Source of the DNA: Chara braunii
Taxonomy: Eukaryota; Streptophyta; Charophyceae; Charales; Characeae
Assembly (NCBI GenBank): GCA_003427395.1
Contig: BFEA01000649.1
Coordinates: forward strand, 436,766 to 470,954
DNA length: 34,189 bases
Direction of reading: 5' to 3'
The translations under genes and the position numbers were made by a program. The notes beneath the pieces were generated by a model, which saw only the letters and a list, made by a program, of their open reading frames with translations, was not told where the DNA came from and searched no databases. Shown here piece by piece: positions 19,158 to 30,947 of this stretch (position 1 is the first letter of the stretch; every line of letters starts with the position of its first letter).

Positions 19158-21455
19158 ATGCCAAAAGGGAGGGGAAGGGCAGGGTCAGTGGGAACCCCTC
19201 TGGGGGCGACCAGACCGACGACGCAGATGAGGGCCAAGAGAGAGGACAGGCCACCAATTTTTCAGGGAGGGAACACTGAGCTATTCCTGATCGAGTTTGA
19301 GAGGCACGCCAGAGAGTTTGGATGAGATACGCTCAGGATGCCGAGAGAGGTGCGAGGCGCGGGCCAGTGGGCAGAGCTCATCGCCAACTATGTCAGGGAA
19401 TCACTGACCTGGCAGGACTTCAAGAGGAGGATGGAGGGCCTGCACCCATCGCCATTGGGGAGGGATGGGCAACCCATATGCTTCGATGACACCAACCTTG
19501 GGGATTTCTTGAGGGCATTCGACGAGTTTGCAGATGGCCTCAATAAATCACCAAGCCAGAGAATGGGAGGCTTTCCTTGTTTGTGAGGCGATACCTCAGG
19601 TCCTTCGTCAGATCCCTTGTAGAGTCTGCCACAAGCTGGGGCCATTGCAAGAAATTACTTTGGAACTACTATACTCCGGCACGTCTGGCAGAGGAGAGAA
19701 GGAGTATGGAGAAAAAGAGGAAGGAGCCAAAGATCATAGAGAGGAGGACTTTTGAGCAGGGCATGACCTCAGACACTCAGAGGGATAAAAAGAGGAGAGA
19801 GCACAGGTCCCACAGGGATGAGAGACGAGAGGGACAACACGCTGGAAGGACTCTGCAGAGAGAGAGGCAGGCTGCAGAAAGGACCCAAAGGGGAGGACCA
19901 TCAGGTGGATCAGATACGCCCCCTCAGCCTGCTCAGGACTGCCCTATGGCAGACAAAGGGCCAGAACTACCGCAAGAGCCACATGGACAGGAGCAGAGTG
20001 AGGAACAGACTGCAAGGGAGAAGGAACAGGACAAAAAGGAGAGAGCAACAATAGAGAGAGAGATCAGAGTTCAAATCAGACTCAAGAACATTGGGGAGCT
20101 GCACGAGAAGGTTAAGCAGGGAGAGCAGCCTGTGATACTAGAAGACAGAAAGGGGAATGACTTACCCACTCAAGACGATGAGACTCCTCTTTTCACGGAG
20201 GCTTGGGACAACTTTGATAAGTTGTTGGAGGCAGCAGGGAGGCCCAGGGAGCAGACTTGCTTAGCCTGAAAGGCCTTATGAAGGAGGGCTTTGCGGCGGC
20301 CAAGACTTCTGATGAAAATATGGAGAAGAGGTTGACAAGGGTGGCACGGACGTCTCATGAGCAGAGAATGGACTGAAAGAAAGAAATTGATGATCTCAAG
20401 AAGGAATTGGAGAGGCAGAACAAGGAAGTGGAGACCATGAAGATTGAGATGAAGAAGGTTTGGTCAGGGAATGAGGTTATCAGACAGGTCAATCAGACCC
20501 TTAACAAGGTCAATGACAATCTGAGGACCTATTTGCAGTTACTGCATAACACCTTTCAAGCAAAGGAGGCGAAGGGGGAAAAGAGAATCATGGACCTTGA
20601 AGCCAAGTGTGCACAACAGGCACCTACTGCAGTGGTGGACTGGACAGAGGTCCAGGGGTTTGAGATCGGAAGCAGCCTGCAGAGGAGGCCTTCAAGAGTC
20701 AGAAGGTGGAAGAGAGGGCAAACGAGCAAAGGGTTGAGGAAATCCCCCTGCTGGATAAGAAGATGTTGGAGCCACAAGAGACTCTAGCAGGAAGGGACTT
20801 AGAGGCAAGAGAGTTTGAGTGGAGGATGTCCACCGTCTTCGCACACGAGCAGGGATTAGTGAGGCCAGGGGTGAGGCCACCAACAAAGGCCAACATGGAT
20901 GAGGCTGCACCACCTACGATTCAGAGAGAAACTGTGGGGCAGCAGGAGGCTCAGGAGAGTGTGGGACAGACCAGGGTTGAGGTTGAGGTAGGGGAGGATC
21001 TGGAGGTTTCTCAGAAAACCCCACCACCTCAGGATATGCCTCTGGTTGCAGGTCTGGAGGATGCGCTGGGATCTTGGGCCACTGGATCCGGGGCAGAGTA
21101 GCGAGTGAGTGAGCAGATGGCGTAGACAAATGACAGAGCAGCATGTCCCATTCCTCCAGAGCATCCACAGCAGGAGGTCACGAGCGAGGCTACAACAGTC
21201 CCCTCATCTGTGCCCTCCCAAGGACCTGACAAGATGGAGCAGAAGAAGTTTGGAAGATGTTTCTACTGCAAGAAGGGCAAGCACCCACCGGAGACATGTC
21301 CCAAAGGCCTCAAGGATGAGGCGAATGACTTGTTTTCTTGGGATCCTTCTGGGGTACGTAGGGATAAGTATGGGAACCTGACCCTAAAGACTCGTGATGG
21401 GATACGGGCGCAGTTGTATAGGCAGCTGCAGGAGGACATGAGTGATCAGGGATAG
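19158..21455 (+). pseudogene. Second Gag-like protein downstream of pol, decayed
   Basis: Starts MPKGRGRAGSVG at 19158. In order: a Gag-like N-terminal region with PPIFQGGNTELFLIEFERHA and WQDFKRRMEG; a highly charged Arg/Lys/Glu region (19690-20100); coiled-coil stretches (KKELERQNKEVETMKIEMKK, about 20400-20460); an acidic Gln/Pro-rich part; and a zinc knuckle CFYCKKGKHPPETC (CX2CX4HX4C, 21258-21299) near the end. It is broken by a TGA at 19323, a frame change near 19570, a TGA at 20267, a change to another frame with a TGA at 20374, another near 20700-20780, and a TAG at 21099. It shares no obvious similarity with the first Gag beyond the knuckle, and no pol follows. It may be an extra ORF of this element or the remains of another one. 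Confidence 0.65.
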
Positions 21456-22603
21456 GGTTCTTTCATAGGGTCCGGAAAGGTCTAGATTCTGACAAGTATA
21501 AAGCATCTCTGACTCACTGTTGATAGATGATTGTATATAGGAGGACACATGGAGGATTGGATCACGCCCATGTACATCAGTTAGTTGAGTCATTATTGAG
21601 ATGTTTACCTTCGCCTTATAGACCTTCTGGATTAATGGTACATAGGGTGACATTGAGTGTGACCTTGATAACTTTGTTTTTTTTCTAGTATGGTATGAAG
21701 TGTTCTTAGATAGTGCTTTTGTGTGAGTTTATGATTCTTTCTTGTCGAGAGCGGTGTGAGATCCTGATTTCTTTTTTCCTTGACTTTTACCTTGAAACTT
21801 CGTTCAGATACTCTGATTTTTTTGTTGGATACTGTGACACTTGATACGATACCCAGACTCTTTGTATGATACTTGGATTCTTTGTACAATACCTTGACCG
21901 TTTTCGATATGGACGGGGGTCTTTGATTGTTGCAAGGCCCCAGATTCAATGCGCATATGCGAGTCTCAGACTTCTTTCTTTTTGTGTGGTGTGTCACACT
22001 CACTCTCAGTTTGTGGACTTGCTCATATGAATGATTGTTGTGATGAAATAAATGTCGTAAAATGATATGATCTGCACTATCTTCCTCTATACTTAGGCAT
22101 ACCAGTTACAATAACAGACGAAGTCATAAGTACAGGGAAATAGAGTGCACCTCATGTATGTTTGAGAGGAAAGACTTGTGTCATAATTTGTAAAGGCATG
22201 AGTAATGATAAATGGAAAAGACACAAGGAAAAGTGACAACTGAAGTTGTGTCTTTTATATGACTTGGAAGAAAAAGAGGGAAGTCAATGGCCGATGAGAC
22301 TTCCTTAAAAAGATGGAAATTGGTAGAGCACTCAAATGAGGTGCTATAAACGATGATAAATTTTTGTGTGCATGAAAGTCTGACGAGGAAAGACCAGAAA
22401 TTTTGTGAGAAGTACAGATGAAAACTTCTGGCAATTATAATGGAATTTGGAAGACATTTTTTTAAACTGTCCCTAAGACTTGTAACCTTACCTACCCTGA
22501 TCAAAGTAAGGGAGGCACGACCTCTGTAGATTTATTGAGTATCTTGTTGGAATGTTGAAAAATTCACTATCCCTCCACGTAGTCCCGTGGGCAGCTGGTA
22601 CGT
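21456..22603 (+). other. Internal noncoding region before the nested LTR
   Basis: Low-GC sequence with no recognisable gene, and short frames only. It probably continues at 30075 on the other side of the nested LTR as the 3' noncoding part of the element. Confidence 0.5.
22600..22603. other. Left target-site duplication of nested solo LTR (ACGT)
   Basis: ACGT precedes TGTCGG at 22604 and is repeated right after CCGACA at 30071-30074. The fifth bases differ (T versus G), so the duplication is 4 bp. Confidence 0.75.
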
Positions 22604-23331
22604 TGTCGGGCGCATCGGTCCGGCACCGCACGGGGGCAGCGCGGGACCCTCCCGGCCGCGTCACGCAGGAGTTGGTTTTTAGAACCCTTCGTCGCAATAT
22701 ACATGGAGCTTCCATAAGCCGCTCCGGCCGGGTGGGCCAGCCATACCTCTCGCGAGCCCCTACGACAGGATAGGGCCTACGCGAGGCACGACTTACCTAC
22801 ACTTTACGGGAGCTGTCACCTCCCTTCGGTGGGCGTATCCCCACCGAGCTACCAGTCCACAATATGAAAGCTAATCAGTTGCAATCGCAGAGGTGGACCA
22901 GCCGACGGCGTTTCTCGTTCGCTGTAGCATAGGGGGTACGCGCGGTAATACGCCTCTATCGGACCCGCACGCGAACCGACATCTTGGGGGGGCTGAGGTC
23001 CCAAGCGCGACTCATCATCGGTCGACTAGGACGCATCCCACACACCACGTGCACTCCACTTTACGAACACACATACACACAAAACAACATATATACGAAA
23101 CGATACAGTACCAACAACGCAACAACGCTCCTAGCCCCTCGGTAGCCAACCCATAACTTCCCAATGCGAAAATCGGATAGGCGTCGCGCGCTGAACTTAG
23201 TATAAAATTGCGCGGACGCAGGGCATACTCACATCGACTTGCAATGCAGGCATACACAAGCAGTCGCAACGATGGCGTACTATGTAGTGCCCATAATCAA
23301 GCGGTCCCTNATGGATCCGAGTACCGCTTAT

Positions 23332-23423
23332 GACACTCAAGTGTCAGACTTGAAGTGTCGTGAGGGCCTAACCCTTCACGACATTGCACGGCTGAAGGAA
23401 AAGTCGTGCAGCCGCCGCTGCAC
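23332..23423 (-). repeat. Three hairpins in the inverted LTR
   Basis: GACACT/AGTGTC (23332-23345), TGTCGTGAGGG/CCCTTCACGACA (23356-23383, one bulge) and GTGCAGC/GCTGCAC (23406-23423). They lie roughly where the 5' LTR has its own hairpins (11064-11166), but with different sequence. Confidence 0.75.
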
Positions 23424-24103
23424 CTTAGGCTCTCGTCCTGAGTGTTTCGGTAGGTAAATCAAATAGGCTTTTCGCGAGGGAAAACCCCTCCTCTGCAAAG
23501 CCTGGGGCTTGGGATGTCCTGGACAAGGACCTCGAATCCCGGCCCAGGACCAAACGTCCGACTAAGAAAATCATCAAAAAGCAAGAGACAAGAATAAAAG
23601 GAGAGACCTCCCCTACGCCCCTCAGTCTCAGCTTCTGAGCGGGCTCTAATGTGGGGGCTCTTCAACCCATGCAGACATTCATCCCAAATATTCCCATGTA
23701 TACATATATAAGGGTTAAATATGTGACGATCACTTCTCATGGTTTCGCTGGTGTCTCTCACAATAATACGTATATGTGTGATTGTAGGCAACCAAATCCA
23801 GAATCTGATTCACAGCACATGCCTGCCATCACATCAACGAACCAAATCAACAGCCCACACATTACACGGAGTCAACCCCAACCACCTTCGACACTCATAC
23901 CCCTCGCTTTAGCCATGCAAGCCCCAAACCTCCTGTCCAACCAACCTTAATTAAATACTCAACACCTTTGTTAAATGGTCATTCAATAAAAGTCCGGGTG
24001 AAACATTAATAAAACAACGAAATCACCAGGGCTAAAGCCTTTTAGGTTGAGTGTAGAGGGAGAGTTGAAATTGAGTCGTAGACCGACGAATCGGCAACCG
24101 ACT

Positions 24104-24120
24104 TGTTATCAGTGATAACA
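24104..24120. promoter_or_regulatory. 17-bp dyad, second LTR copy
   Basis: TGTTATCA and TGATAACA flank a G; same dyad as at 10440-10456 in the 5' LTR, with conserved flanking sequence. Confidence 0.6.
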
Positions 24121-24399
24121 GTAAGTGATCCTCAAGAGATCAAGCTGGATCTAGCCCTGAACTTGGATCAAATCATCAAAAGGACCTGTAACACACGGCA
24201 GACCAATCCCCAAGCTAAGATCATAAGTGTATGGAGAATACAACTCCATAATACATCCTCACTCAAAACTTCCTTATTAGCTAAATCTAAGTCTACTTTT
24301 AAGTCAGTGCTTAAGCTGAAGGTAGACCAACTGCAAAGTCTCCCCTATTCTGGGTGGATCACCTAAATCACCTATCAAAATATAATCTATCTCCTCTAA

Positions 24400-25190
24400 A
24401 CTAAGAAAATTTTTGCAGCTTTTCCTGTAGGAAAAGTGTCTTTTCATAATTTATATAAGCCGATATATGAGAGCAGAGATAATCTTTAACTCTGGAAAGT
24501 CAAATTCTGTCTAACTCTCTGAATTAATAGAAATTTGGGCAGCACTCCCTTTAGAATGGGAGACTTCCCAGATTTATACTAAGTCAGATATGAAAGCAGA
24601 ATTAATCTCTAATTTTGAAAAGTCAAATTATGTCTAACTTTCTGAATTAGTAGAAATTTGGGTAACACTCCCTTTAGAAAGCGAGACTTTCCAGATTTAT
24701 ACTAAGTCAGACATGAAAGCATAATTAATCTCTAATTCTGGAAAGTCAAATTCTGTCTAACTCTCTGAATTAGTAGAAATTTGGGCAGCACTCCCCTTAG
24801 AAAGGGAGGCTTCCCATATTTATACTAAGTCAGATATGAAAGCAGAATTTATCTCTAATTCTGGAAAGTCGAATTCTGTCTAATTCTCTAAATTAGTAAA
24901 AATTTGGGCAGCACTCCTTTTAGAAAGGGAGACTTCCCAGATTTATACTAAGCGAGGTCCAGAATTAGAGAATAACTTTGGCTTCCCAAAGGTCAATTTT
25001 GTCTAACTCTCTGAATTAGCAAAAATTTGGGCAGCACTCCCTTTAGAAAATGAGACTTCCCTGATTTTAACTAAGCCAGATATATGGAAAGGACAAGCTG
25101 AACTCTAACAAGTCAAAAGTTGACTAACTTCTTGGATTTGTAGAAATTTCGGCAGCGCTTCCTGTAGGAAAAGTGGCTCGCCAATATTTA
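24400..25190 (-). repeat. Seven tandem units of about 123 bp, each with a hairpin
   Basis: The motif (G/C)GGCAGCACTCCC recurs at 24537, 24660, 24783, 24906, 25029 and 25150 (spacing 123, 123, 123, 123, 121), with an earlier unit near 24416. Each has a short hairpin at the motif: the outer units read CTTTTCCT/AGGAAAAG (24419-24436, perfect) and a close variant at 25156, and the middle units are variants of CTCCCTTT/AAAGGGAG with up to two mismatches. Two related units of 85 bp lie in the 5' LTR (10034-10165). Confidence 0.85.
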
Positions 25191-25487
25191 TACAAAGCCA
25201 AGTATAAGAAAATATCTCTGAAAATGCAGAAATTTGCCGAGGTAAAAAAAAACGTCATTACAGAAAATGCAGGAATCAACACTAACTCCTATGGCTCTAG
25301 CACATGGCGAGCAACTACAGCAACTACCTATAGTAATGAAACCCAAAACAAACTAGTCATCCCATCCAGTCATATGCAAACCAAACCACGAATGTAAGTA
25401 CTCTCACCCTCCCAAGTTCATTCTCTATAAATAGTTCGTGAATCTTCAAGTTCTTGAATCCTTATACCCATCTTACATAAGACATAG

Positions 25488-26180
25488 AGTTGGACCATTC
25501 GCCATTGAAACAATGCCCAACTTGTCTTTATGATATACACGAACAGGTTGCACAACTACTTTTTTTTTCTTTTTCTTTTGGGCAGATGACTAGGCCATTC
25601 GCCATGGAAACAATGCCTAGTGGCCCTGAGTTGTTTAATATCCAAAGATTTAGTATTTCTCTGACTTTGTTTTCAAAGAAAAAACAAATATGGGCAGGGG
25701 ACTAAACCATTCACAGTAGAAATAATGTTCATCTCGCCCAAACTATTTCCATTTATACTTTGTATTTTCCTTTTTCTCTTCTTAATGATATGGCTTAATG
25801 GTGGACCATTCACAGTTGAAACAATGCCCAGCTGCCAGTTCATATGCAAATATACATAAAATACTTTCCTTTATACTTAGTTTAAATTATGTGCGTCGTT
25901 TTCAGGCTAAACCGTTCACCATGGAAACAATGCTTAGCCTTAGACCAAAAAAATCCTCCCTCAAGATAAACAAGAATTTAAACCCCTTCAATCAGACAAC
26001 CCTCAGAGTTAACTAAGGTAGCCAGGCCATTCACAGTAGAAACAATGCCTGACTCCCCAGAAAACAATCAAATAAACACAGCGACCAGACCATTCACAGT
26101 AGAAACAATGCCTGATCCTTCAGAAAACACCCAAATAAACATAGCCCTGAGTCATTCACAGTAGAAACAATGCTCAGGCT
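25488..26180 (-). repeat. Array of eight hairpins with covarying arms, second core type
   Basis: The plus-strand core is close to CCATTCACAGTAGAAACAATG, present eight times about 60-110 bp apart. Flanking arms pair within a unit and differ between units: AGTTGG/CCAACT (25488/25517), ACTAGG/CCTAGT (25589/25616), AGGCTAA/TTAGCCT (25904/25934), CCTGAG/CTCAGG (26146/26173). Weaker pairs flank the units near 25800, 26022 and 26087, and the one near 25700 pairs poorly. The array sits where the 5' LTR has its own array (8388-9660) with an unrelated core. CATT/AATG in the core also pair. Confidence 0.8.
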
Positions 26181-26429
26181 TTGGTTGACCCGGTCGAACG
26201 CATGCAGTCTACCTTCCTTCCACCTTCCCCCAATTCATCCTTAGTCTGCTTTCAATCAGAACAAAGTAGAAACTTAGGTTTGACTCTCACACATTCTTTC
26301 CTGTTGGTCTGATTAAGTCCTAAAAGAAAGCAAAAACCATAGGGACAAACGCATGCATACAACAGTCATACTGCAGGGAGATAGGCAAACATGGGTAGTA
26401 GTGGGGTTTATACAGATAAAGATGATTTA

Positions 26430-26690
26430 CCTGAAGGTTTCCTGCGTCCAGAACTCCTCCTGAGTTCCGGCAGAGCTCCCGCAATCGGTGGGTGGACTCC
26501 CCACAGAGTCTTGACGCGGACTTACGGGTTGCAATCCCGCCTGCCGCCTTTCTCTCGTAACCAAGGACTAGACTGAGAGTTAGAAAGGCAGAAGGAGACA
26601 GTTTTTAGACTCTCAGATCCAATGAGGGTGCTCTCAGACTCGCGTGAGAGGGCCTTGTTACCTTCAATCGCCTGAGGGCTCCGCAATGGC
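26430..26690 (-). repeat. Conserved LTR block, inverted copy
   Basis: Reverse complement of the block at 7915-8150, with the shared stretches given there. Confidence 0.7.
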
Positions 26691-27368
26691 AGCCAAGGTC
26701 GCGACTGCTTGGTCAACCTGAAGTCAACCGGCCGGAACAAGCTCTCCTAACGGTCCTCCAATCTGCAGCAATAACCTCCTGCTTGTTCATTCTGATCGTA
26801 TCCGCCCAGCACCATACTCAATGACACACACTGCCCTGGCCAGCAATAACAGTAGTAGTCCAACAACAAAGGTCGTGGCAACCAGCAATCAATCTAGCAG
26901 CAAAAGGTAGTCCACAGTCCGCAGTCCTACAGTCCAGAATAGGCAGCAGTACTAGTGTGCGATGATCCCCTACAACAACAAACGCAGTATCAGGCAGCAG
27001 TCTGATGGCTCAGCAAGTGCTGTCTCAGTCCAGCAACCAAGACAAACTGTGAAGCCTTCAACAAGTTCAGCAAGGAACACCGCAGTCATTGGGTCAAAAC
27101 CAGTAGCAACGCCGCTCAGTTGCCCACAGTTGGAGGTCCGCAGTGTGCATCCGTATGGTGCAATGCGCAGCAACCTCTCCTACAACAGTCGTTGCTACTC
27201 TGTCCTTCACATCTGCAACACCCCCGTTACTCAGATCTTTCCACTCCCTCGCTGTGTCTCCACTTCATACCACCCTATCTGTAGTTCCTAGCCTAAATCC
27301 ACCTTCACTATCGGGCTCGCCCACCTCCAAGTTCATCCTGCATCGTCAACTCCAACAGGTAAGTACTC

Positions 27369-27370
<2 letters not shown>
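26690..27370 (-). other. LTR interior, CAG/CAAC-rich, no gene
   Basis: No recognisable gene. Composition matches the CTG/GTTG-rich part of the 5' LTR (6840-7900) in inverted orientation. Confidence 0.45.

Positions 27371-27373
<3 letters not shown>

Positions 27374-27437
<64 letters not shown>
27374..27437. repeat. CT microsatellite
   Basis: About 32 CT units. The 5' LTR has no such run at the matching place (near 6700), so it expanded in this copy. Confidence 0.95.
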
Positions 27438-27441
<4 letters not shown>

Positions 27442-28400
27442 GCTACCTTTCTCTTAATGCTCCGGGCCGACTGTTTGGCCAACTCCCTGTTTCATCTAGA
27501 CGCGTGGCGCCGTCGTTCGGCTTCCTTTTCACCCCGCAACACTTATCTTACAAGGTAAGTGCTCGCTCCCCCATTCCTTTCCAGACTTTCCCTCCTCACA
27601 CATGACAACGGGAGAAGGAACAACGATATTTATATATATATTTTCCGCTGAGACACGAGGAAAAATACACTCCGTTCCCGATTTTCTCTGCCGTACGTAT
27701 AGAATGAGGATGGATCTTCGGCTACAAAGCNGACGGATACATGGTGTTTCCCAATTTGTGTCTGCAGCGGAGTCGATAGAGGCGCCTCCCACCAATATCT
27801 CGATCAGTGTATCGGGCCAGGGATAAGTCTCCTNCCCACGACTGGNCCCACATTTCCACCATAGATAGGCTGAGCAAAATCGAATGGATCTTCCACTAGA
27901 ACACGAGCAGGTACATTCTGTTTTCAACTTACTTTGTCCAGGCGCAGCCTACACCCGTTGTATCACAAAATCTACCTACTAACGTCAAAAACTAACTTCA
28001 TAGATTGATTCGTAGTTATAAAAANCTCCCATAATGCTCCATTCCTCAACCATTTTGTTTAAGAGTCGCGTAGTATTCTTCATCTCCCGCTTCCTCTATC
28101 TCAATCCCAGCCATAGCTCAGCGCAACACTTTCTTCATCTAACTCCTATCTTACTGACTCTTCTCCCACTCTGACTTCACTATTCAGTTCGCCATGACAA
28201 AAAAAAACTCTAACTTATACATTAGTTTGCTCATTTCCATGAACTAACGACCGAGATCTTGATTCCTATTCTCACCATTCCCTGCACTCCGCCACCTCCG
28301 CGCAGCCTTATTCTCTCCTACCACCTATTCTACAACACTAACCCCGAAACTAACCTCATTATCACACTCGCCCACGTCTAAAACCCCGATCTACTATCTT

Positions 28401-28432
28401 TCCCCGCTCGTTTTAATCAAGAAACGAGCGGG
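28401..28432 (-). repeat. 12-bp perfect hairpin, 8-base loop
   Basis: CCCCGCTCGTTT (28401-28412) pairs exactly with AAACGAGCGGGG (28421-28432). It is the positional counterpart of the hairpin at 5146-5173, with unrelated arms and the same loop length. Confidence 0.85.
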
Positions 28433-29146
28433 GTATGACTTTTTGTCTTTCCTCTCTTTCTGCCCATAGCCATATTCGTTCTCCCTCCGTGAATGCACCT
28501 GGTTGCATGATCACGCTAGGTTCACTTCCTCTGCCATCGCCTCGCCCTGCCTGATGCTGCTTCCGTCACTGCGCTGCGCTCTCAGGTTGGTGGCTCACTG
28601 CGCTATCGCCCGTGACTCTGCGCTCTCCCATTCCGCACGCACCTGGGCCAGCGTCGCATCCAAGTCCATCCCCGGTCTCCACGGCTCCACTATCGCCCCT
28701 CTTCCCCGTCGTCTACTAACACCGGACTCTGGTCACACCGCGCCGTCTCACGGCATCCGACATTCCAACCACCCTCAGCCGCGGCCCAGCCCCCTCGATT
28801 TATGCATACTCTCTGTTTACAAGGGCCGCGCCAATCTTACCTGCATTACTTCAGTACTAACGAATGTCCCGAAGGATTTGACCGGGGCAATGCCCCGCCG
28901 CTCCCCCAAAGGCAAAACGGCCTCAGCTTTTCCCTTAGCCCGTATCCGGCTTGACCCGAGTCTGGGTTCATTCCCACATCTGCGCGCGCCTCCCTTGTGC
29001 AGTGACCAACGTACCTCCTCAGTACCTTTCCAGCCTTAACGGATGTCCCGAAGGACTCAGGCCTCACGGCAGTCTCGAGGTGGCACCCTCGGCCTGACCG
29101 AAGCCTGAGCAGAACCAGGCAATTCAAAGTACCGGGTCCCGCCCAT

Positions 29147-29201
29147 CCGGTATCGGGCGCGGCTTGTATTCTGACAGTTCATGGGCGTACCAACTGCGCT
29201 A
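29147..29201 (-). promoter_or_regulatory. tRNA-like box pair, inverted LTR
   Basis: On the minus strand TAGCGCAGTTGG (29190-29201) is the A box, followed by TACGCCCATGAACTGT, shared with the copies at 3992 and 32029. The B box is more altered (CCCGATACCGG, 29147-29157). Confidence 0.5.
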
Positions 29202-30037
29202 TGCCCATGGATTCTAGCTACAATCACGTATCGCGTCCCAGTACGNGACNCGNAAAGACGTNAAAATAAAAACAAAAATAACAATAAAAAGGTATACAAA
29301 AAAAAGAAAAACAACCCACTAACGGGGGGAAAGAGGGAGCTGCCGGCACTTCGTCAGCCCTGCAGATCGGACCCATCGCCGCGCCCGCCAGATAAAAACC
29401 ACAGAGGGACAGCCCCATCGAGCCCTCAACCCCTCGGTTTCCTCCTCGATGCTCCGCTGCCACCGCGTCGACGCTCACCGACCTCGATCCCCGAACCTTC
29501 GTAGTGTCAGTCCAATGTCGTAACCTATAGGGATGAGCCCAAGCCTGAGACCCACGTCCGCAGAGTACCATACAAGACGGTGCGGCGCGGCGCTTTGGGC
29601 CAACAAACCGGCTGCGCGGCGCCCAGTGCCCGCACCGACTTACTTATACCATGCCATAATTGCCCTGCGCGCCATCCTACGACATCCCGCTTACCGCACG
29701 AGATCGCGCCGTTATTGCCGATGCCGTCGTCGGGGTCGTTCTCTGCACGCGTGCTTGACTCGGTCAAATGTACCAATCAAACGAAAATATCCTTTATTCC
29801 TGCTTAATCAAAAATAAATAAATAATAATAATATCACCAAGCAAAAAAAGACCGAGGTCCGGGTCGGCTTTACGATCAACAACAGAAAAGAATCACACGC
29901 GCCTTAAACCTACGCGCCCACGCACTCGCTATTGTGGTCAACCACCCAATCAATGCAATTACAGACGCAGCCGCGCTTAGCGCGGTATACTTAAATTCTA
30001 AACCAAAACCGTTTTTCTGTTACTTGCAAAAACCAGG

Positions 30038-30063
30038 GCGAATACCCTTGTAAGGGTATTCGC
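30038..30063 (-). repeat. LTR-terminal stem-loop, inverted copy
   Basis: GCGAATACCCTT (30038-30049) pairs exactly with AAGGGTATTCGC (30052-30063). Counterpart of 2915-2944. Confidence 0.85.
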
Positions 30064-30070
30064 ACCGACA

Positions 30071-30947
30071 ACGTGATCCTTTGGTTATGCTGAAAGCTTT
30101 TGAGAGAGAATGTCAGACCACAATGAAGTCAGTCTAAGGGACATATTTTGTGAGGTCAGGCTAAGGGGCTATACTTAGCATCGCTGAAACTGTAGGACCT
30201 AACTCCCAGCGAGGGCTGCTGACCGACGGAACCTGGCAGCGGGACCATGGCTTACCAATGGTTAAGTCTTGAAGGGTCGGTCACCCGGAGAGGTTTAGCT
30301 AGAGGGAAAGTCATTGGGGTCAAGAGTTGGGACCCTTCGGGGTGCCCAGATAGATAAAACTACTTATCGTTGCGCAACCAACGAGGGCACTGCCGCTAAT
30401 ACAACAACGCGGTAGGCCATAAATCTGGCTCGATCAACCGGACTATGGTGGGTCAGGATGGAGACCTAGAAGCCGTCTGTATTTGACTCCAGGTTGGGCG
30501 TTCATTATGAGTGGGTACTTGAGATGGTACTAACTACCATTTTGGGGACTATAGGTGCCCCTTTTTTTGAGAGAGGTCTCAGTTAGGGCCCTCGTCTTAA
30601 GTTATGACCCTGCTTGCAGGACGATGACTAAACAGGCCACCCAACGGTGAACCGGCAGATGTCTAAGGCAAAGGGAAAGAACTATCAAGCTACTACCTGG
30701 GAGCAGGCATTACGCTGTAGTACGGAACAAAGTATCCCCGGAGTCCGAGGCTAGGACGTTGGAAACCCAGGTTGAAACCTTGGCAGTGGAACACTGTGAC
30801 AGGGGTAGATTGATGGAATGCCTCAAATGGAGTCAAGCCGGCTAATCGGACTGGTCAAATTTCCTGTCAGCAGATGTGATTTGAATTGTTTATAGCTTTT
30901 GGATTGTCCGACGCGACGGGGGCGTCGCTTAATAGGGTCCGAAAAAC
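30071..30947 (+). other. Internal noncoding region before the 3' LTR
   Basis: Begins with the right ACGT duplication (30071-30074). No gene is recognised. A small hairpin CGACGC/GCGTCG lies at 30909-30927. The bases just before the LTR (GGGTCCGAAAAAC) are only a weak polypurine tract. Confidence 0.5.

Larger units (their letters stand above)
22604..30070 (-). mobile_element. Nested solo LTR, inverted (7.5 kb)
   Basis: Its plus-strand ends are TGTCGG and CCGACA, flanked by ACGT on both sides. Its reverse complement aligns in order with the 5' LTR 2910-12511 (anchors given there) but is much more diverged and about 2 kb shorter. No PBS or protein gene adjoins it, so it is a solo LTR left after LTR-LTR recombination. 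It belongs to a related subfamily and inserted into the internal region of the larger element. Confidence 0.8.

Noticed and set aside
24400-25190. CRISPR-like array
   Set aside because: The whole 123-bp unit is repeated, with no unique spacers, in a eukaryotic LTR.
27143-27457. Frame ending in a Ser-Leu repeat
   Set aside because: The repeat is the CT microsatellite; no conserved protein.
28401-28432. Intrinsic transcription terminator
   Set aside because: A hairpin in a eukaryotic LTR with a positional counterpart in the other LTRs; no reason to read it as a bacterial-type terminator.
28503-29039. 178-codon plus-strand frame
   Set aside because: Lies in a GC-rich part of the inverted LTR with no motif, and no matching frame in the other LTRs.
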